NCBI RefSeq assembly: GCF_006539685.1
Contig: NZ_BJNM01000009.1
Coordinates: 36,784-100,783, forward strand
Length of the DNA: 64,000 nucleotides
Source of the DNA: Gluconobacter oxydans
GTDB lineage: Bacteria > Pseudomonadota > Alphaproteobacteria > Acetobacterales > Acetobacteraceae
Direction of reading: 5' to 3'
This document shows positions 42,280 through 52,440 of this stretch, piece after piece; the first letter of the stretch is position 1, and each line of letters begins with the position of its first letter. The notes below the pieces were generated by a model. The model was not told the DNA's origin. It searched no databases and was given only the letters and a program-made list of their open reading frames with translations. The position numbers and the translations under genes are program-made.

Positions 42280-42657
42280 TTACAGCGCAAGGACGGGATT
42301 GTCTCCCGCCAGTTCGAGAAAGCTGACAATTCCCCGCACCGTGACCCCGTCCAGCAGATCCTTTTCAGACAGACCGGCCATTCTGAGGCCGGCCTCACAG
42401 GCCATGACCGTCGCGCCGAGATCCAGCACCGCCTCCCGGAGTTCCCCGAACCCAGCGATCCCACGGGTCTCGAGCTCACTGTCCGAAATGACGCCTGCAA
42501 GCCCCTTCCAGTCCGGCGTCAGCGCAAGAACGCTGCGTCCGCCGGCAAAAATCGTCACATCGCGTCCGAGCGACAGGCCGCCCGCTGCAACGACAAGTGC
42601 GTAATGGGCCCGCTGCCAGGAATCGTCGGCCAGCGTCAGGAACATGGGCTGTGTCAT
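42280..42657 (-). CDS. DsrE-family small protein
   Basis: A 125-residue protein with the DsrE/F fold pattern: LTLADDSWQRAHYALVVAAG, VTIFAGGRSVLAL, and VMACEAGLRMAG with a single Cys near 86 where sulfur-relay members carry the persulfide. It lacks the DsrE Cys-x-Cys arrangement of sulfite reductase operons. It overlaps moeB by 4 bp, which suggests a role in sulfur or molybdopterin chemistry. Confidence 0.8.
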   Translation of the reverse strand: MTQPMFLTLADDSWQRAHYALVVAAGGLSLGRDVTIFAGGRSVLALTPDWKGLAGVISDSELETRGIAGFGELREAVLDLGATVMACEAGLRMAGLSEKDLLDGVTVRGIVSFLELAGDNPVLAL

Positions 42658-43418
42658 CCGGGTACCCGCTCATCATGATGGATCTGGCAGGCCGGATCCC
42701 GCTTCAACACGAAACTCTCCATCGTCCCCGACAGCGCGTCCCACAGGCTTACCCGCGTCTGATCCGTGCCTTCCAGTCCGATGACTTCCCGCATGACTTC
42801 CACGGCCATCAGGCTCCCCATGACGCCCGTCGCTGCGCCAAGCACACCAGACATGCCGCAGTTCGGCGCTTCTGTCTGTGCGGCCTCGGGAAACAGACAT
42901 CGATAGCAGGGGCCGCCCTTCTGCGGCCTGAATACGACCAGCTGCCCTGAAAATCCCTGTACCGCCCCGGATACCAGCGAACGTCCATGACGCACGCAGG
43001 CATCGGAGACGGCCAGCCGTGTGGCGACGTTGTCGGTTCCGTCACAGACCAGATCATATTGCGACACAAGCGCATCCAGCGTCGTGCCCCTCGCGCGAAC
43101 CGGATACGGACTGACCGTAACCAGCGGGTTCAGCGCCTTCAGACGCTTTGCCGCGGCCTCGACCTTGAACGCTCCGATGTCATCAGTGCCATAGAGAACC
43201 TGCCGCTGCAGATTGCTGAGATCGACGCGGTCATCGTCCATGATTCCGATACGTCCGATTCCCGATGCAGCGAGTTGCTGAAGCAGTGGAGCTCCCAGCC
43301 CTCCCGCGCCGACCACCAGAACAGAGGCCCCGCGAAGCCGCGCCTGCCCGATCGCTCCGACCTGAGGCAGGAGAATGTGGCGGGAATACCGTTCCAGCTC
43401 GTGGTCGGAAAAATTCAT
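42654..43418 (-). CDS. moeB: Molybdopterin-synthase adenylyltransferase MoeB (HesA/MoeB/ThiF family)
   Basis: Adenylates the C-terminal Gly of a sulfur-carrier protein such as MoaD. The ~254-residue protein has SVLVVGAGGLGAPLLQQLAA near 31, MDDDRVDLSNLQRQ near 60, GTDNVATRLAVSDAC near 125 and GPCYRCLFP with the first Zn Cys pair. The second pair reads CQIH instead of CxxC, a possible Cys-to-His change. Start is ATG 43418 or 43424; no good ribosome site is seen. A second family member, ThiF, is at 58215-59177, so this one is the likely MoeB. Confidence 0.88.
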   Translation of the reverse strand: MNFSDHELERYSRHILLPQVGAIGQARLRGASVLVVGAGGLGAPLLQQLAASGIGRIGIMDDDRVDLSNLQRQVLYGTDDIGAFKVEAAAKRLKALNPLVTVSPYPVRARGTTLDALVSQYDLVCDGTDNVATRLAVSDACVRHGRSLVSGAVQGFSGQLVVFRPQKGGPCYRCLFPEAAQTEAPNCGMSGVLGAATGVMGSLMAVEVMREVIGLEGTDQTRVSLWDALSGTMESFVLKRDPACQIHHDERVPG

Positions 43419-43525
43419 GTCCATGAAATGATGATAATTGCTGACTTTCACTCTTGAAAGACGTTAGCCTCAGTGTCGTTCAACACTGTCCTGGTGTCTC
43501 GCAGGACCCGAGCAGAGAAGTCATC

Positions 43526-44047
43526 ATGAAAAACGGTTTTCGCAGAGTCATGCCGCGCGCATGGCAGGGACTTGGTGTCAGTGCAGGCGCTGTTCTGGCA
43601 GCCTACGCGGTGTCGCCTTATCTCGCCCTGTGGGATATCGACCGGGCCATGAACGGCAACAATCCGTCGCGTCTGGCGCCTCATGTGGACTGGTCAGCGC
43701 TGACGCACTGTCTCAAGGAACAGTTTACGCCCGCCGCTCCTGCCGATGACGATCTGCCGGGTTTCGGGAGTTCATTTGCGGGGCAGGTCGTGTCCAACAC
43801 CATCGATACGCATCTGACACCGGCGACCCTGATGACTACAGCGCATCAGGTGATGCCGCATGGCCCCGCCACGTCAGACTGGCTTGGAATGTGGCATTCC
43901 ATGCATGCCCATTTCGTGAGCCCCCGAAAGTTCGAGGCCAGCCTGGATCAGCCGGGACAGACACCATTCGTCCTTCACATGAAGTTCGAGCACTGGGGCT
44001 GGAAGATCACGCGATTCGAAATGCCTGCCCCGGCTCATGCTGCCTGA
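43526..44047 (+). CDS. DUF2939 family protein
   Basis: A 173-residue protein with an N-terminal hydrophobic segment (GVSAGAVLAAYAVSPYLALW) and the DUF2939 pattern LWDIDRAMNGNNPSRLAPHVDW, where a membrane-anchored domain contains a small helical repeat. The function of the family is unknown. It starts at ATG 43526 after AGCAGAGAAG, divergent from moeB by ~107 bp. Confidence 0.75.
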   Translation: MKNGFRRVMPRAWQGLGVSAGAVLAAYAVSPYLALWDIDRAMNGNNPSRLAPHVDWSALTHCLKEQFTPAAPADDDLPGFGSSFAGQVVSNTIDTHLTPATLMTTAHQVMPHGPATSDWLGMWHSMHAHFVSPRKFEASLDQPGQTPFVLHMKFEHWGWKITRFEMPAPAHAA

Positions 44048-44068
44048 GGCTTAACGCTGCCTGGGATT

Positions 44069-44293
44069 TCAGGCAGCCGGCAGGTCTTCTTCCAGAACCG
44101 TGATGTGGATGGCGTAGGAGACCTCGCCTTCGTCCTCATCGCGGTGAACCGTTCCGATGACTTCTCCGGCAACGGCCAGCTCAACGCTCATGCCCTTGCG
44201 GCTGGGCTTGTTGACCGTGAGCTTCGGTGAGCCCAGCAGGCGCTGGAGCGTGGTCTGGAGGCGTGTCACCTCGGATGGGGTCATATCGGCCAT
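44069..44293 (-). CDS. DUF3126 family protein
   Basis: A 74-residue protein containing TPSEVTRLQTTLQRLLGS and then KLTVNKPSRKGMSVELAVAG, a compact alpha/beta protein conserved in alphaproteobacteria. ATG 44293 is favoured over 44302 because the AGGA is too close to the latter. Function unknown. Confidence 0.85.
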   Translation of the reverse strand: MADMTPSEVTRLQTTLQRLLGSPKLTVNKPSRKGMSVELAVAGEVIGTVHRDEDEGEVSYAIHITVLEEDLPAA

Positions 44294-44477
44294 TGGTGGC
44301 ATTCCTGTGATGCAAGGGAACTGCCCTCTAACCCATCATCCGGAACAAAGGAACCCGCTTCCTCTATCCCCGTCAGGGATGCTGTTGTAGAAACAGGACA
44401 CTTCACATCTGATTGTGACCTGTTCGTCATGAATCGTTCCGGGTCTGCAGTCTGCTTCCCTTACGCGCAAAGGAGAC

Positions 44478-45080
44478 ATGATGCGCCCGGTTTACACACG
44501 CCTTCTCGTTGCCATGACGGCAACTGCGGCCCTTTCTGGGTGTGGCTATTTCGATTCCCGCAGCGCCCACAAGGCGCAGTACGAAATGGTTGGCATGACA
44601 AGCTACGATCTGCAGGCCTGTGCCGGTATTCCGGCTTCCACGAAGAAGCTGAACGATACAACCGAGATCTGGCAGTATGACGGCAGCAAGGCGCTTCCGA
44701 CGATGCCTTCGGATTCCGGCTTCATTCCTGTCCAGTCTGCCATCAGCATCTATCAGTCCGCATTTGGTGGCGGTGGCACGGCTTGCCGCATGCTGGTCCG
44801 CATGGATCACGACCGGGTTTCCGAAGTGCATTACACGGGCAATGACGACGAATATATCGGAACGGACGGTATCTGCTCCATCATTACCCGTGGCTGTGCC
44901 CGCCAGCGTGAATCCACGATGCGCCGCGTGAATGGTGGCCCCTTCGGCCCCGTGTCTGGCTTCCACCCGCCCCGTACGCCGGCGCAGAGTGCGACAGCAA
45001 CCTATTCGGACCAGTCCGGGAAATACGTTCCCAAGTTCACGAACGACGACACCCAGCCGGTTATTCAGCCGGTCAAGTGA
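44478..45080 (+). CDS. Predicted lipoprotein with Cys-rich middle, unknown function
   Basis: A 200-residue protein with a signal peptide ending in LSGC (Cys near residue 22), so lipid-anchored. The mature part resembles small outer-membrane assembly-type lipoproteins: YEMVGMTSYDLQACAGIPAS then a beta-rich region, with GICSIITRGCARQRE. I cannot name it confidently. The C-terminal ~45 residues are Pro/Thr/Ser-rich. Start 44478 or 44481 follows AAAGGAGA. A strong terminator follows. Confidence 0.72.
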   Translation: MMRPVYTRLLVAMTATAALSGCGYFDSRSAHKAQYEMVGMTSYDLQACAGIPASTKKLNDTTEIWQYDGSKALPTMPSDSGFIPVQSAISIYQSAFGGGGTACRMLVRMDHDRVSEVHYTGNDDEYIGTDGICSIITRGCARQRESTMRRVNGGPFGPVSGFHPPRTPAQSATATYSDQSGKYVPKFTNDDTQPVIQPVK

Positions 45081-45085
45081 CCCCC

Positions 45086-45125
45086 AAAAAGGGGAGCGGG
45101 ACGACAGACGTCCCGCTCCCCTTTT
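45086..45125. terminator. Strong bidirectional terminator
   Basis: Thirteen-base perfect arms (GGGGAGCGGGACG / CGTCCCGCTCCCC) with a 5-base loop, flanked by five A and by TTTTCTTTT. It serves the lipoprotein gene and the convergent pdxJ. Confidence 0.95.
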
Positions 45126-45128
45126 CTT

Positions 45129-45827
45129 TTATGAATTGATGAGGCTTTTCATTTTCCGGACCACCGGTCCCAGCCCGTCAAAAATGGCCTGTCCAATCAG
45201 GAAATGGCCGATATTCAGTTCGGCAAGCCCTGTCAGGTCCGCAATCGCGCCCACATTGTCGTAAGTCAGTCCGTGCCCGGCATGGAGTTCCAGCCCACAG
45301 GCTGCGACCGTCCCCGCCGCTGACCGCAGGCGCTCCAGTTCCTCACTGCCGCCCAGAGCGTAAGCTCCGGTATGAAGCTCTACAACGGGCGCTCCCAGAG
45401 CTGCGGCGGTTTCGATCTGTCGCGCCTCGGGATCGATGAACAGTGAAACCCGGATGCCAGCATCCCGCAGCCGCGCGATTTTCGGCTTGAGTGCCTCACT
45501 CTGTCCCACGATATCCAGGCCGCCTTCGGTTGTGACTTCCTGGCGTTTTTCAGGAACCAGGCAGCAGGCATGCGGCCGAAGATCACAGGCAATCCGGACC
45601 ATCTCGTCCGTCGCGGCCATCTCGAAGTTCAGCGGCGCGGAAAGTGCCCTGAGGCGGGGCATGTCGGCATCGCGGATATGGCGCCGGTCTTCCCGCAGAT
45701 GCGCCGTAATCCCGTCCGCGCCGGATGCGATGGCCAGTTCGGCCGCCGCCACCGGGTCGGGGAACGTCCCCCCTCTGGCATTGCGCAGCGTGGCGACGTG
45801 ATCAATGTTCACTCCAAGACGGATCAT
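45129..45827 (-). CDS. pdxJ: Pyridoxine 5'-phosphate synthase
   Basis: Condenses 1-deoxyxylulose 5-phosphate with aminoacetone phosphate in vitamin B6 synthesis. The 232-residue TIM-barrel protein has [17 protein letters not shown] at the start, [14 protein letters not shown] near 40, [15 protein letters not shown] near 90 and [13 protein letters not shown] near 190. It overlaps pdxA by 4 bp (ATGA), coupling two consecutive steps of the pathway. Confidence 0.97.
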
Positions 45828-46828
45828 GATCCTCTTCCTTCCCGATAAGCGCTCATTTCGCCAGCCAGCCAGATCGCAGCCAGAAGACTGGACACATCCG
45901 CCCGGCAGGTTTCCGTCACAGGACCTGCGATATCAAAAGCCGTCCCATGATCGGGCGAGGTGCGGATGATCGGCAGCCCGAGCGTCACGTTCACGCCTTC
46001 TTCCATATCAAGCGTCTTCAGCGGAATGAGCGCCTGATCATGATACATGCAGATCGCCACATCGTAATGCGGCCGAGCCTTGTCGCTGAACATCGTGTCC
46101 GGCGGCATCGGCCCCCGACAGTCGATCCCCTGTGCCCGGAGCCTGTCAATCGCGGGCTGGACGATTGTGATTTCTTCATCGCCCATCATGCCGTGCTCAC
46201 CAGCGTGAGGATTCAGCCCCGCGATCGCCAGACGCGGAGACATAATCCCGAAATCACGCCTGAGTGCGGCATTGGCGATCTCCGCCACCTGTACGATGCG
46301 CTCGGTCGTCAGTGTCTCCAGAGCCCTGCGGAGCGAGACATGAACCGTCACCGGGACGACCCTGAGCTGGGGCGAGGCCAGCATCATGATCTCTTCCCCT
46401 GGCATGTCACACAGGGCCGCCAGAAATTCCGTATGACCCGGATAGGGAAAACCGGCCGCAGCCAGAACATGTTTGGCAATCGGGTTCGTCACGACCCCGC
46501 CGGCACGCCCCGCAAGAGCATACTCAACGGCCTGACGGATACTGGTAATCGTCGCTGCCGCATTCCGGGAATCAGGCTGCCCTGGAATGACCTCCACTTC
46601 GCACGGTACCGGGAGAACGGGCAGGCTGTCAGCAAAGACAGCTGCCGCCTCTTCCGGCGTTGCGATGCAGGTCACGGGCACGGCGCGTTCAACCAGACGC
46701 GGATCACCGAGCCAGAAGAATATCCCTTCCCCTGAATGCCGCAGCCTCCGCCAGGCTTCTGCCGCAAGCTGTGGGCCGATTCCCGCCGGATCCCCGAGCG
46801 TCAGTGCAAGCGGTGGCGGGCGTTTCAT
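45824..46828 (-). CDS. pdxA: 4-hydroxythreonine-4-phosphate dehydrogenase
   Basis: Oxidises 4-phosphohydroxy-L-threonine, yielding the PdxJ substrate aminoacetone phosphate. The 334-residue protein has [19 protein letters not shown] at the start, the metal-ligand regions [10 protein letters not shown] near residue 130 and [15 protein letters not shown] near 205, and [10 protein letters not shown] near 262. It lies 2 bp after the M20 dipeptidase gene and overlaps pdxJ. Confidence 0.96.
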
Positions 46829-46830
46829 CG

Positions 46831-48255
46831 TCAGCCCGCGTCTGCCAGCGCCGCAAGGACGCGTACCCAGGAACGGATACCCTTGTGGAAGGAGTCCAGC
46901 CCGTACTGCTCGTTCGGGGAATGGATCCGGTCGTCATTCTGGGCAAACCCGATCATGAGAGCATCCAGCCCCAGCGCATCACGGACTTCGCCGGCCACAG
47001 GAATGGAGCCGCCCGAACCGACAGTTGCGGCAGGCACGCCCCATTCATCACTCAGGGCCTTCAGGGCCGGTGCCAGAAAACGACTGTCACGGGAAACTTC
47101 AAAGCCTGGTGAGCCGCCATGGGCCGTGAATGTGACGTGGGCGTCGGAAGGCAGGGCTGCGCGGATATGGGCGCGGAAGGCCTCGCGGATGCGGTCAGGG
47201 TCCTGACCGGGGACCAGACGGAACGAGACCTTCGCCATGGCTTTGGCGGGAAGAACGGTCTTGAACCCCTCGCCCTCATAGCCGCCGGAAATGCCGTTGA
47301 TTTCACAGCTCGGGCGGCACCATGTCTGTTCGATCGCGCTATAGGCCTTCTCGCCTGCCGCAACCGACAGCCCTGCCTCTTCCAACAGGGAGCGGTCATC
47401 GGGGAAAAGCCTGCTCCACTGCGCCCGTGTGGCCGGTGACGGATCCTGGATGCCGTCATAGAAACCCGGCAGCGTAACGCCACCCTCGGCGTTCCGAAGT
47501 GTCGCCAGAGCCTGGCAGAGAACGGCAATCGGATTGGCGGCAGCGTTGCCGTACAGACCGGAATGCAGATCGTGGCTGGCGCACTGGATGACCACTTCTT
47601 CGGCCATCATGCCGCGCAGGGACGTGGTGATGCCTGGTGTCCTGCGATCCGCCATGCCCGTATCACAGACAAGCGCCACATCTGCCTTGAGTTCGGCAGC
47701 ATTTTCTTTGAGGAACGGGAACAGGTTCGCCCCACCACATTCCTCTTCGCCTTCCAGAAGAACACTCACTTTGACAGGAAGCGCCCCCGTGACCTCTCTC
47801 CAGGCGCGGCAGGCTTCAAGGAAGGTCATCACCTGTCCCTTGTCGTCGCTCGCGCCGCGGGCAACGATGACCTTGCGTCCTGAGGCGTCCTCGATCAGCT
47901 GCGGATCGAAGGGCGGTGCATTCCAGAGCGCTTCCGGGTCTGTCGGCTGCACATCGTAATGCCCATAGAACAGGACATGCGGTCGAGCATCGCTGCTGCC
48001 GACAGCCTGGTCATGACCCACGACCATCGGGTGCCCCGGAGCCGCCCAGTGAACGTCGCGGATCTCTGCCTTCATCCCCAGCTGTTCAAGTTCCTTCCGC
48101 ATCCAGTCCGCAGCTTTCCGGCAATCGGCGGCGTGGGCGGGCTGCGTGGAAATGCTCGGAATGCGGAGAAGCTCGAACAGGCGTGAGACCGAAGCGTCCA
48201 GATGGCTATCGACAGTCTGGAGAACGGTATCAAGTGTCTCGGAATTGGCAGTCAT
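46831..48255 (-). CDS. M20 family dipeptidase / amidohydrolase
   Basis: A ~474-residue cytoplasmic metallopeptidase of the ArgE/DapE/CPG2 superfamily, closest in architecture to the carnosinase-like dipeptidases. Zinc-site motifs are visible: [13 protein letters not shown] near residue 95, [11 protein letters not shown] near 130 and LEGEEECGG near 165. The dimerisation domain is in the middle and a C-terminal Zn ligand region in [11 protein letters not shown]. The start is uncertain (GTG 48285, ATG 48267 or ATG 48255). It is the first gene before pdxA-pdxJ. Confidence 0.9.
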
Positions 48256-48312
48256 CTTGTGTTCCATGTTCGGGGTGTCAGTCACCCAAAATCAGACCGG
48301 AGAGCCGGTCTT

Positions 48313-51300
48313 TCAATCGCCTTCGGTCGTAAGTCGGCGCGGCTGGAGACGGATCGGCGCGGGAGCAAAACCGGGAGCGGTCTCGGACAGCCTGTGCGCA
48401 CGGGGCGTTACGGTCGAGGCTGCAAGAGGCGTGGTGCCTGCCGCGATGGAAAGGATCTCGCGGAGGCCATCATGAAAATTCGAACGGGACGCCTCCTCTT
48501 CCATTCGGGCCTGTGCTCCACGGCTTATCGTATTCCACAGATCCATGTCCGTATACAACCCGATCACGGCCTGGGCGAACTGCTCTGGATTACAGAAGCC
48601 TCCGGACAGGCAGTCTTTTCCGTTTTCCCATCCCAGTGTCTTGCAGACTGTTTCGGAAAGGACGGCAGGCAGCCCTGCCGCAGCCGCATCCAGAACTTCC
48701 CGCGGGATGGCTGGCAGAACGCGGGTGGGCTCCACGAGAATACGGCGTGACCTGTAGAGAGCGGCAAGATCGGCGTCCTCTGGGAAGGCTTCCAGTCGCC
48801 GATATCGCGCGAAAGCGGAGAGATCGACCCCGGCGGCCTTATGGCCCGCAAGGAGGACGGTTGCGTCCGGCGGCAGACCCCGGTCCAGCTTTGAAAGGAC
48901 TTCGTGGATGAACCAGTGCAAACCGTCATGAACCGCATCGCCACTGGCAAAAACCGGAAGAACAAGCAGGATGCCCGAGCGTTCGCCAAAGCCGGGCGAG
49001 AGCGTCGTCGACACGGGCGGCGCACCCAGGACCCGCACATTGGTGAGGCCAAGAACCTCCAGATCCGCCTTCTCGGCTTCCGTTCCGGCAACCACCGCCT
49101 GCGTCATCCAGACCTGGTCAATATCCAGCTCCAGATCATCAAAAAGCAGCTCGCGGTCATTGACCGCGCCGACAAGCCGGCGGTTATGGGTTTCACGAGC
49201 ATGGCTTGCGTGAATATCCGCGACCATTCCCAGTCTGGGCAGCGACTGCGGATGCTGCTGCAGGATCGGTGCGGCTCTCTGGAGCGTTTTCATGCCGCCA
49301 ATCCAGACATAATCGAAGCATCCCGCCCGCTCGCGCAGGAAATCCGCAAGCTCGGACAGATCACAATCGTCCATCAGTTCGATGTCTGCCGGAAAATCCA
49401 GCGCCGTTGAGACACAGTCATGAAGGCTGCCATCAAGCGGAAAGACGGTCACCTGATATCCCAGCCGGCTCAGTCCGATCATCATGTCGCGGTGGCGCAG
49501 AAAGGGTGTTCCCAGAACGACATGGGGTAGCCGTTCACACAGGAACAGGATGGCTGGCGCTCCGGATGCGGAGCGGGCCCGCATGAGGCTGGTGCCCGGA
49601 AAGGGCTGTCTCGAGAGCAGGCCTGCAAAGCGGCGTTTCAGCCAGGCCTCATTGCGGGCGCGCAGTTCTGGTGCAATTTCCGGTTCTGAAGCCAAGCGGT
49701 CGAGCACATCCGGATCATAGAGGATTTTGCCCCCGGCCTGTCGCAGGGACAGGCAGATCGCCAGCATTTCGGCTTCTGGGCCGATGCAGCCGGGATTGAG
49801 CCGGTTGTGATCGTGGAACGGAAGCCGGCGACAGAACAGAAGGCCACCGGTAAAGGCGTCCACCCATCTCCGGAAGGCGATTTCAGGTTCGTTTGCCCGC
49901 AATCCCTCCCCAAACGGCGTAAAAGCTGCATTGCGCCAGACGATGCTGCCGGCTTCCCGGACCCGTCCATCCAGTCCCAGCGACTGTCCGCCTACGGCGT
50001 AGACTTCCGGGTTCGCGAAGGCTTCAAGGGCAATATTCAGGCTTCCGGGAAAAGGCTGAACGCCAGCGGACAGCAGCAGGATAACCTCTGCCCTTGCCAA
50101 TTCCAGCCCGAGCGCGACCTGTTCGGCATGCGTGGTTCGGTAAGGGGGACGGACGATGTGAATGCCGCGAACAAACCTCTCGATCTGGGTCGTCTCATCC
50201 GTGGAGCCGGCATCTACCAGAATGATCTGAAGGTTGCGCTCACTGTTCGCATGAAGGGCGGCAAGCGTCGCAAGGGTTTCCAGAAACTGGTTCGAAACAG
50301 GCAGGATGACCGTCACATCCGGCATGGTGACCGGGCGGAAATCCAGGGGGCCGCGGATCAGTGAGGGAATGAGGGTCTGCGCCCGCTGAAGATCCAGAAG
50401 CTGGCACTGCTCCGCAGGAATGTCGGCAACGACCTCGTTCACCGGGTTGCCCTGGGACTGGACCCAAAGCGTGAAAATGTCGGTGATATCCGGCCTGCGC
50501 AGCAGACGCTGTGTGCCGCTCTGACTCAGGAAGGCGGCAAGATCGACCCCCGCCTGTGGCTGTCGTTTCTCGGTTATGCCGAAACGGATGAAATGCTCAT
50601 AGCCGTTCCGAAAGCCCCCATGGGCAACGATATTACCGACATCGGGATACTGCGCAGCATAAAAGGCTTCGCTGAACCACGGATTGGGATCGTACGCTGT
50701 TGGATTGCCATTGGTCAGGTAATGATGAAGCGGGCTTTGGAATCTGCCGCTCTCCAGCGCGTCCACAACATCCGGATAGCGCTCAAGATACCATTGCGGA
50801 TCGAAATACCAGGAACTGCGCCGGCGACCGGCTACCGAAAACCTGATGAACTGGGCGAAATCACCAATCGCGAAATCATAATGCTTCCGTTCCGCCATGC
50901 TGGCGGCACGGAAGACTTCGGGATCGAAAAACACATGCGACTTGCGATGTTCCTGATCGCCGATCGCAAGATAATGGTCGTATCCGTTGCAGAAGCCCTG
51001 TGACGCCAGCACGTGGGGGCTCAGGTCGGGATTGCAGCTGAAATAGTTTTCTTCGGAGAAAAGCCAGTGCGGCGAGCGGCTCCGGAAGCCACTTTCGCAG
51101 TAATGAAGGAAACCGCTGTCGAAAATCCCCAGGCTGATGCCTTCGCGGACATCCGGATTCTGGCGCAGATACCATTCTTCGTCAAAAAAACGGTTGGGAG
51201 AGAGCCCTGCCCTGGCGCCCTTGCGTTTCCAGTGCTGCTCCAGCCCTTCGTCACTCAGATCAAGCTCGCCAGCTTCTCCGCTTTCCTTGGCTTCCTCCCG

Positions 51301-51405
51301 CAGACGCAGCCCATAGCGTGTGCGGTACCATTCAGCGTCAAACGCAGCCCACAGAGGCGGCCGGTCGCCCGCGAAAGCCGGAGATGCAAGGATGTGATCT
51401 TTCAT
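48313..51405 (-). CDS. Large glycosyltransferase: tandem N-terminal repeats, GT2 domain and GT4-like C-terminal domain
   Basis: A 1030-residue protein. Residues ~22-290 hold about six units of ~40 residues built around [FW]-x-x-x-[WF]-Y-x-x-x-[YN]-PDV...HY...G (FDEEWYLRQNPDV 74, FSEENYFSCNPDL 116, FDPQWYLERYPDV 201, FSEAFYAAQYPDV 244). Residues ~363-600 form a GT2 domain with VTVILPVSNQFLETLATLAA, ILVDAGSTDET and DAFTGGLLFCRR. From ~640 a GT4-like second half begins APAILFLCERLPH and contains VLPVFASGDAVHDG. No signal peptide is seen. Probably makes surface or extracellular polysaccharide; the substrates are unknown. It ends 57 bp before the M20 gene. Confidence 0.82.
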   Translation of the reverse strand: MKDHILASPAFAGDRPPLWAAFDAEWYRTRYGLRLREEAKESGEAGELDLSDEGLEQHWKRKGARAGLSPNRFFDEEWYLRQNPDVREGISLGIFDSGFLHYCESGFRSRSPHWLFSEENYFSCNPDLSPHVLASQGFCNGYDHYLAIGDQEHRKSHVFFDPEVFRAASMAERKHYDFAIGDFAQFIRFSVAGRRRSSWYFDPQWYLERYPDVVDALESGRFQSPLHHYLTNGNPTAYDPNPWFSEAFYAAQYPDVGNIVAHGGFRNGYEHFIRFGITEKRQPQAGVDLAAFLSQSGTQRLLRRPDITDIFTLWVQSQGNPVNEVVADIPAEQCQLLDLQRAQTLIPSLIRGPLDFRPVTMPDVTVILPVSNQFLETLATLAALHANSERNLQIILVDAGSTDETTQIERFVRGIHIVRPPYRTTHAEQVALGLELARAEVILLLSAGVQPFPGSLNIALEAFANPEVYAVGGQSLGLDGRVREAGSIVWRNAAFTPFGEGLRANEPEIAFRRWVDAFTGGLLFCRRLPFHDHNRLNPGCIGPEAEMLAICLSLRQAGGKILYDPDVLDRLASEPEIAPELRARNEAWLKRRFAGLLSRQPFPGTSLMRARSASGAPAILFLCERLPHVVLGTPFLRHRDMMIGLSRLGYQVTVFPLDGSLHDCVSTALDFPADIELMDDCDLSELADFLRERAGCFDYVWIGGMKTLQRAAPILQQHPQSLPRLGMVADIHASHARETHNRRLVGAVNDRELLFDDLELDIDQVWMTQAVVAGTEAEKADLEVLGLTNVRVLGAPPVSTTLSPGFGERSGILLVLPVFASGDAVHDGLHWFIHEVLSKLDRGLPPDATVLLAGHKAAGVDLSAFARYRRLEAFPEDADLAALYRSRRILVEPTRVLPAIPREVLDAAAAGLPAVLSETVCKTLGWENGKDCLSGGFCNPEQFAQAVIGLYTDMDLWNTISRGAQARMEEEASRSNFHDGLREILSIAAGTTPLAASTVTPRAHRLSETAPGFAPAPIRLQPRRLTTEGD

Positions 51406-51459
51406 TGACGCTGGATCCTCTGGGAGCGCACAGGGAACGGTAAAGCTGTCGCGCCAGGT

Positions 51460-51981
51460 TTAACGCTGCTGCGCGCGCCGGCTCTGCCAGAGTTCATGGA
51501 AGTCAATGGGCTGGATGTTGGGAGATGGGAATCCAGCTTCACGAACCGTGTTCAGCATGACACTGCGCGCGGGCGGAAACAGGAAGCGCGGTGCCTCAAC
51601 CAGAAGCAGGGGTTCGATTGCGTCCTGCGGGATACGCCCTGTCAGACCGAACAGACCTGCATACGCCACGCTGAGTTCATACAGCACCTTCGGATTGGGA
51701 GCGTCCTGTGTGGGTGCACGCTCAAAACCCTGGGCACGGATGACCAGACTGACCTCGAAGGTCGGCTGGTCCCCGAGCTGTCGGCCTGTCACATCGACCA
51801 TCATGCCGATATGAGGCTGCGACGGCAGTTCCCGGTACACGTCCGGGGTATTCTGTACGTCAATCGACAACGTCCGGAGATACTGCGAACCGATGATGAG
51901 AGATGAGGAAGACGGCAGGGAATCCGAGACATCCAGGCTAGCAGGAGTGCCTGTCACGGTGTCGGCGTATGTTTGACTCAT
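51460..51981 (-). CDS. secB: Protein-export chaperone SecB
   Basis: A tetrameric cytosolic chaperone that keeps preproteins unfolded and passes them to SecA. The 173-residue protein has the SecB landmarks: [20 protein letters not shown], the [10 protein letters not shown] strand, [29 protein letters not shown] (family VEAPRxLFPFAR) and a C-terminal [17 protein letters not shown]. It lies 54 bp after the region upstream of the glycosyltransferase start. Confidence 0.95.
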
Positions 51982-52440
51982 TATGTTTGCATCCTCAGGC
52001 GGTCATCATCATTCCCTACATTTCATATTGCACTGAAATGCAAGGAAATGTGGCGCCCCATACTCTGTCATGATGTTTACGTTTTGACCAGCGGGGCGAA
52101 ATCCGGTGATCTTTCAGTCTGAAGCTCCAGACGCTGGCAATCGGGTCCGGTTCCTTGGAGGATATGGAGTGTTTTTCCCATCAGCTCCACAGGCTCAACC
52201 ATTTCGGTTTTCAGCCTGCCAAAACAGCCCGGAAGGCAGCATTTTCGAGAGGCGGTCACTGGAACGGGATGATTTCAGACACCGCCATCCCTTTCGGTGA
52301 TACGTTGGGGGTGATATCGCCATCTGGCGCAATGTCAGCACTGGCGCATGACACCGCCTGCACTGGGCATCATGACTGCTGACAGGGATCAATCTTCCTG
52401 CCCGCACGTCTTGTTGCGCTGCAGGTAGCACGATAGGACC
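51982..52440. other. Intergenic region between secB and lapA, no gene recognised
   Basis: About 459 bp separating divergent genes, clearly richer in A/T near 52000-52080 and holding both promoters. Short open frames (for example 52077-52259 minus, 52155-52382 plus) have no family resemblance and no convincing ribosome sites. I see no tRNA or terminator. Confidence 0.5.

Noticed and set aside
52077..52382. Small genes in the secB-lapA gap
   Set aside because: The short frames lack ribosome-binding sites and any familiar motif, and they conflict with each other; the gap is better read as promoter DNA.
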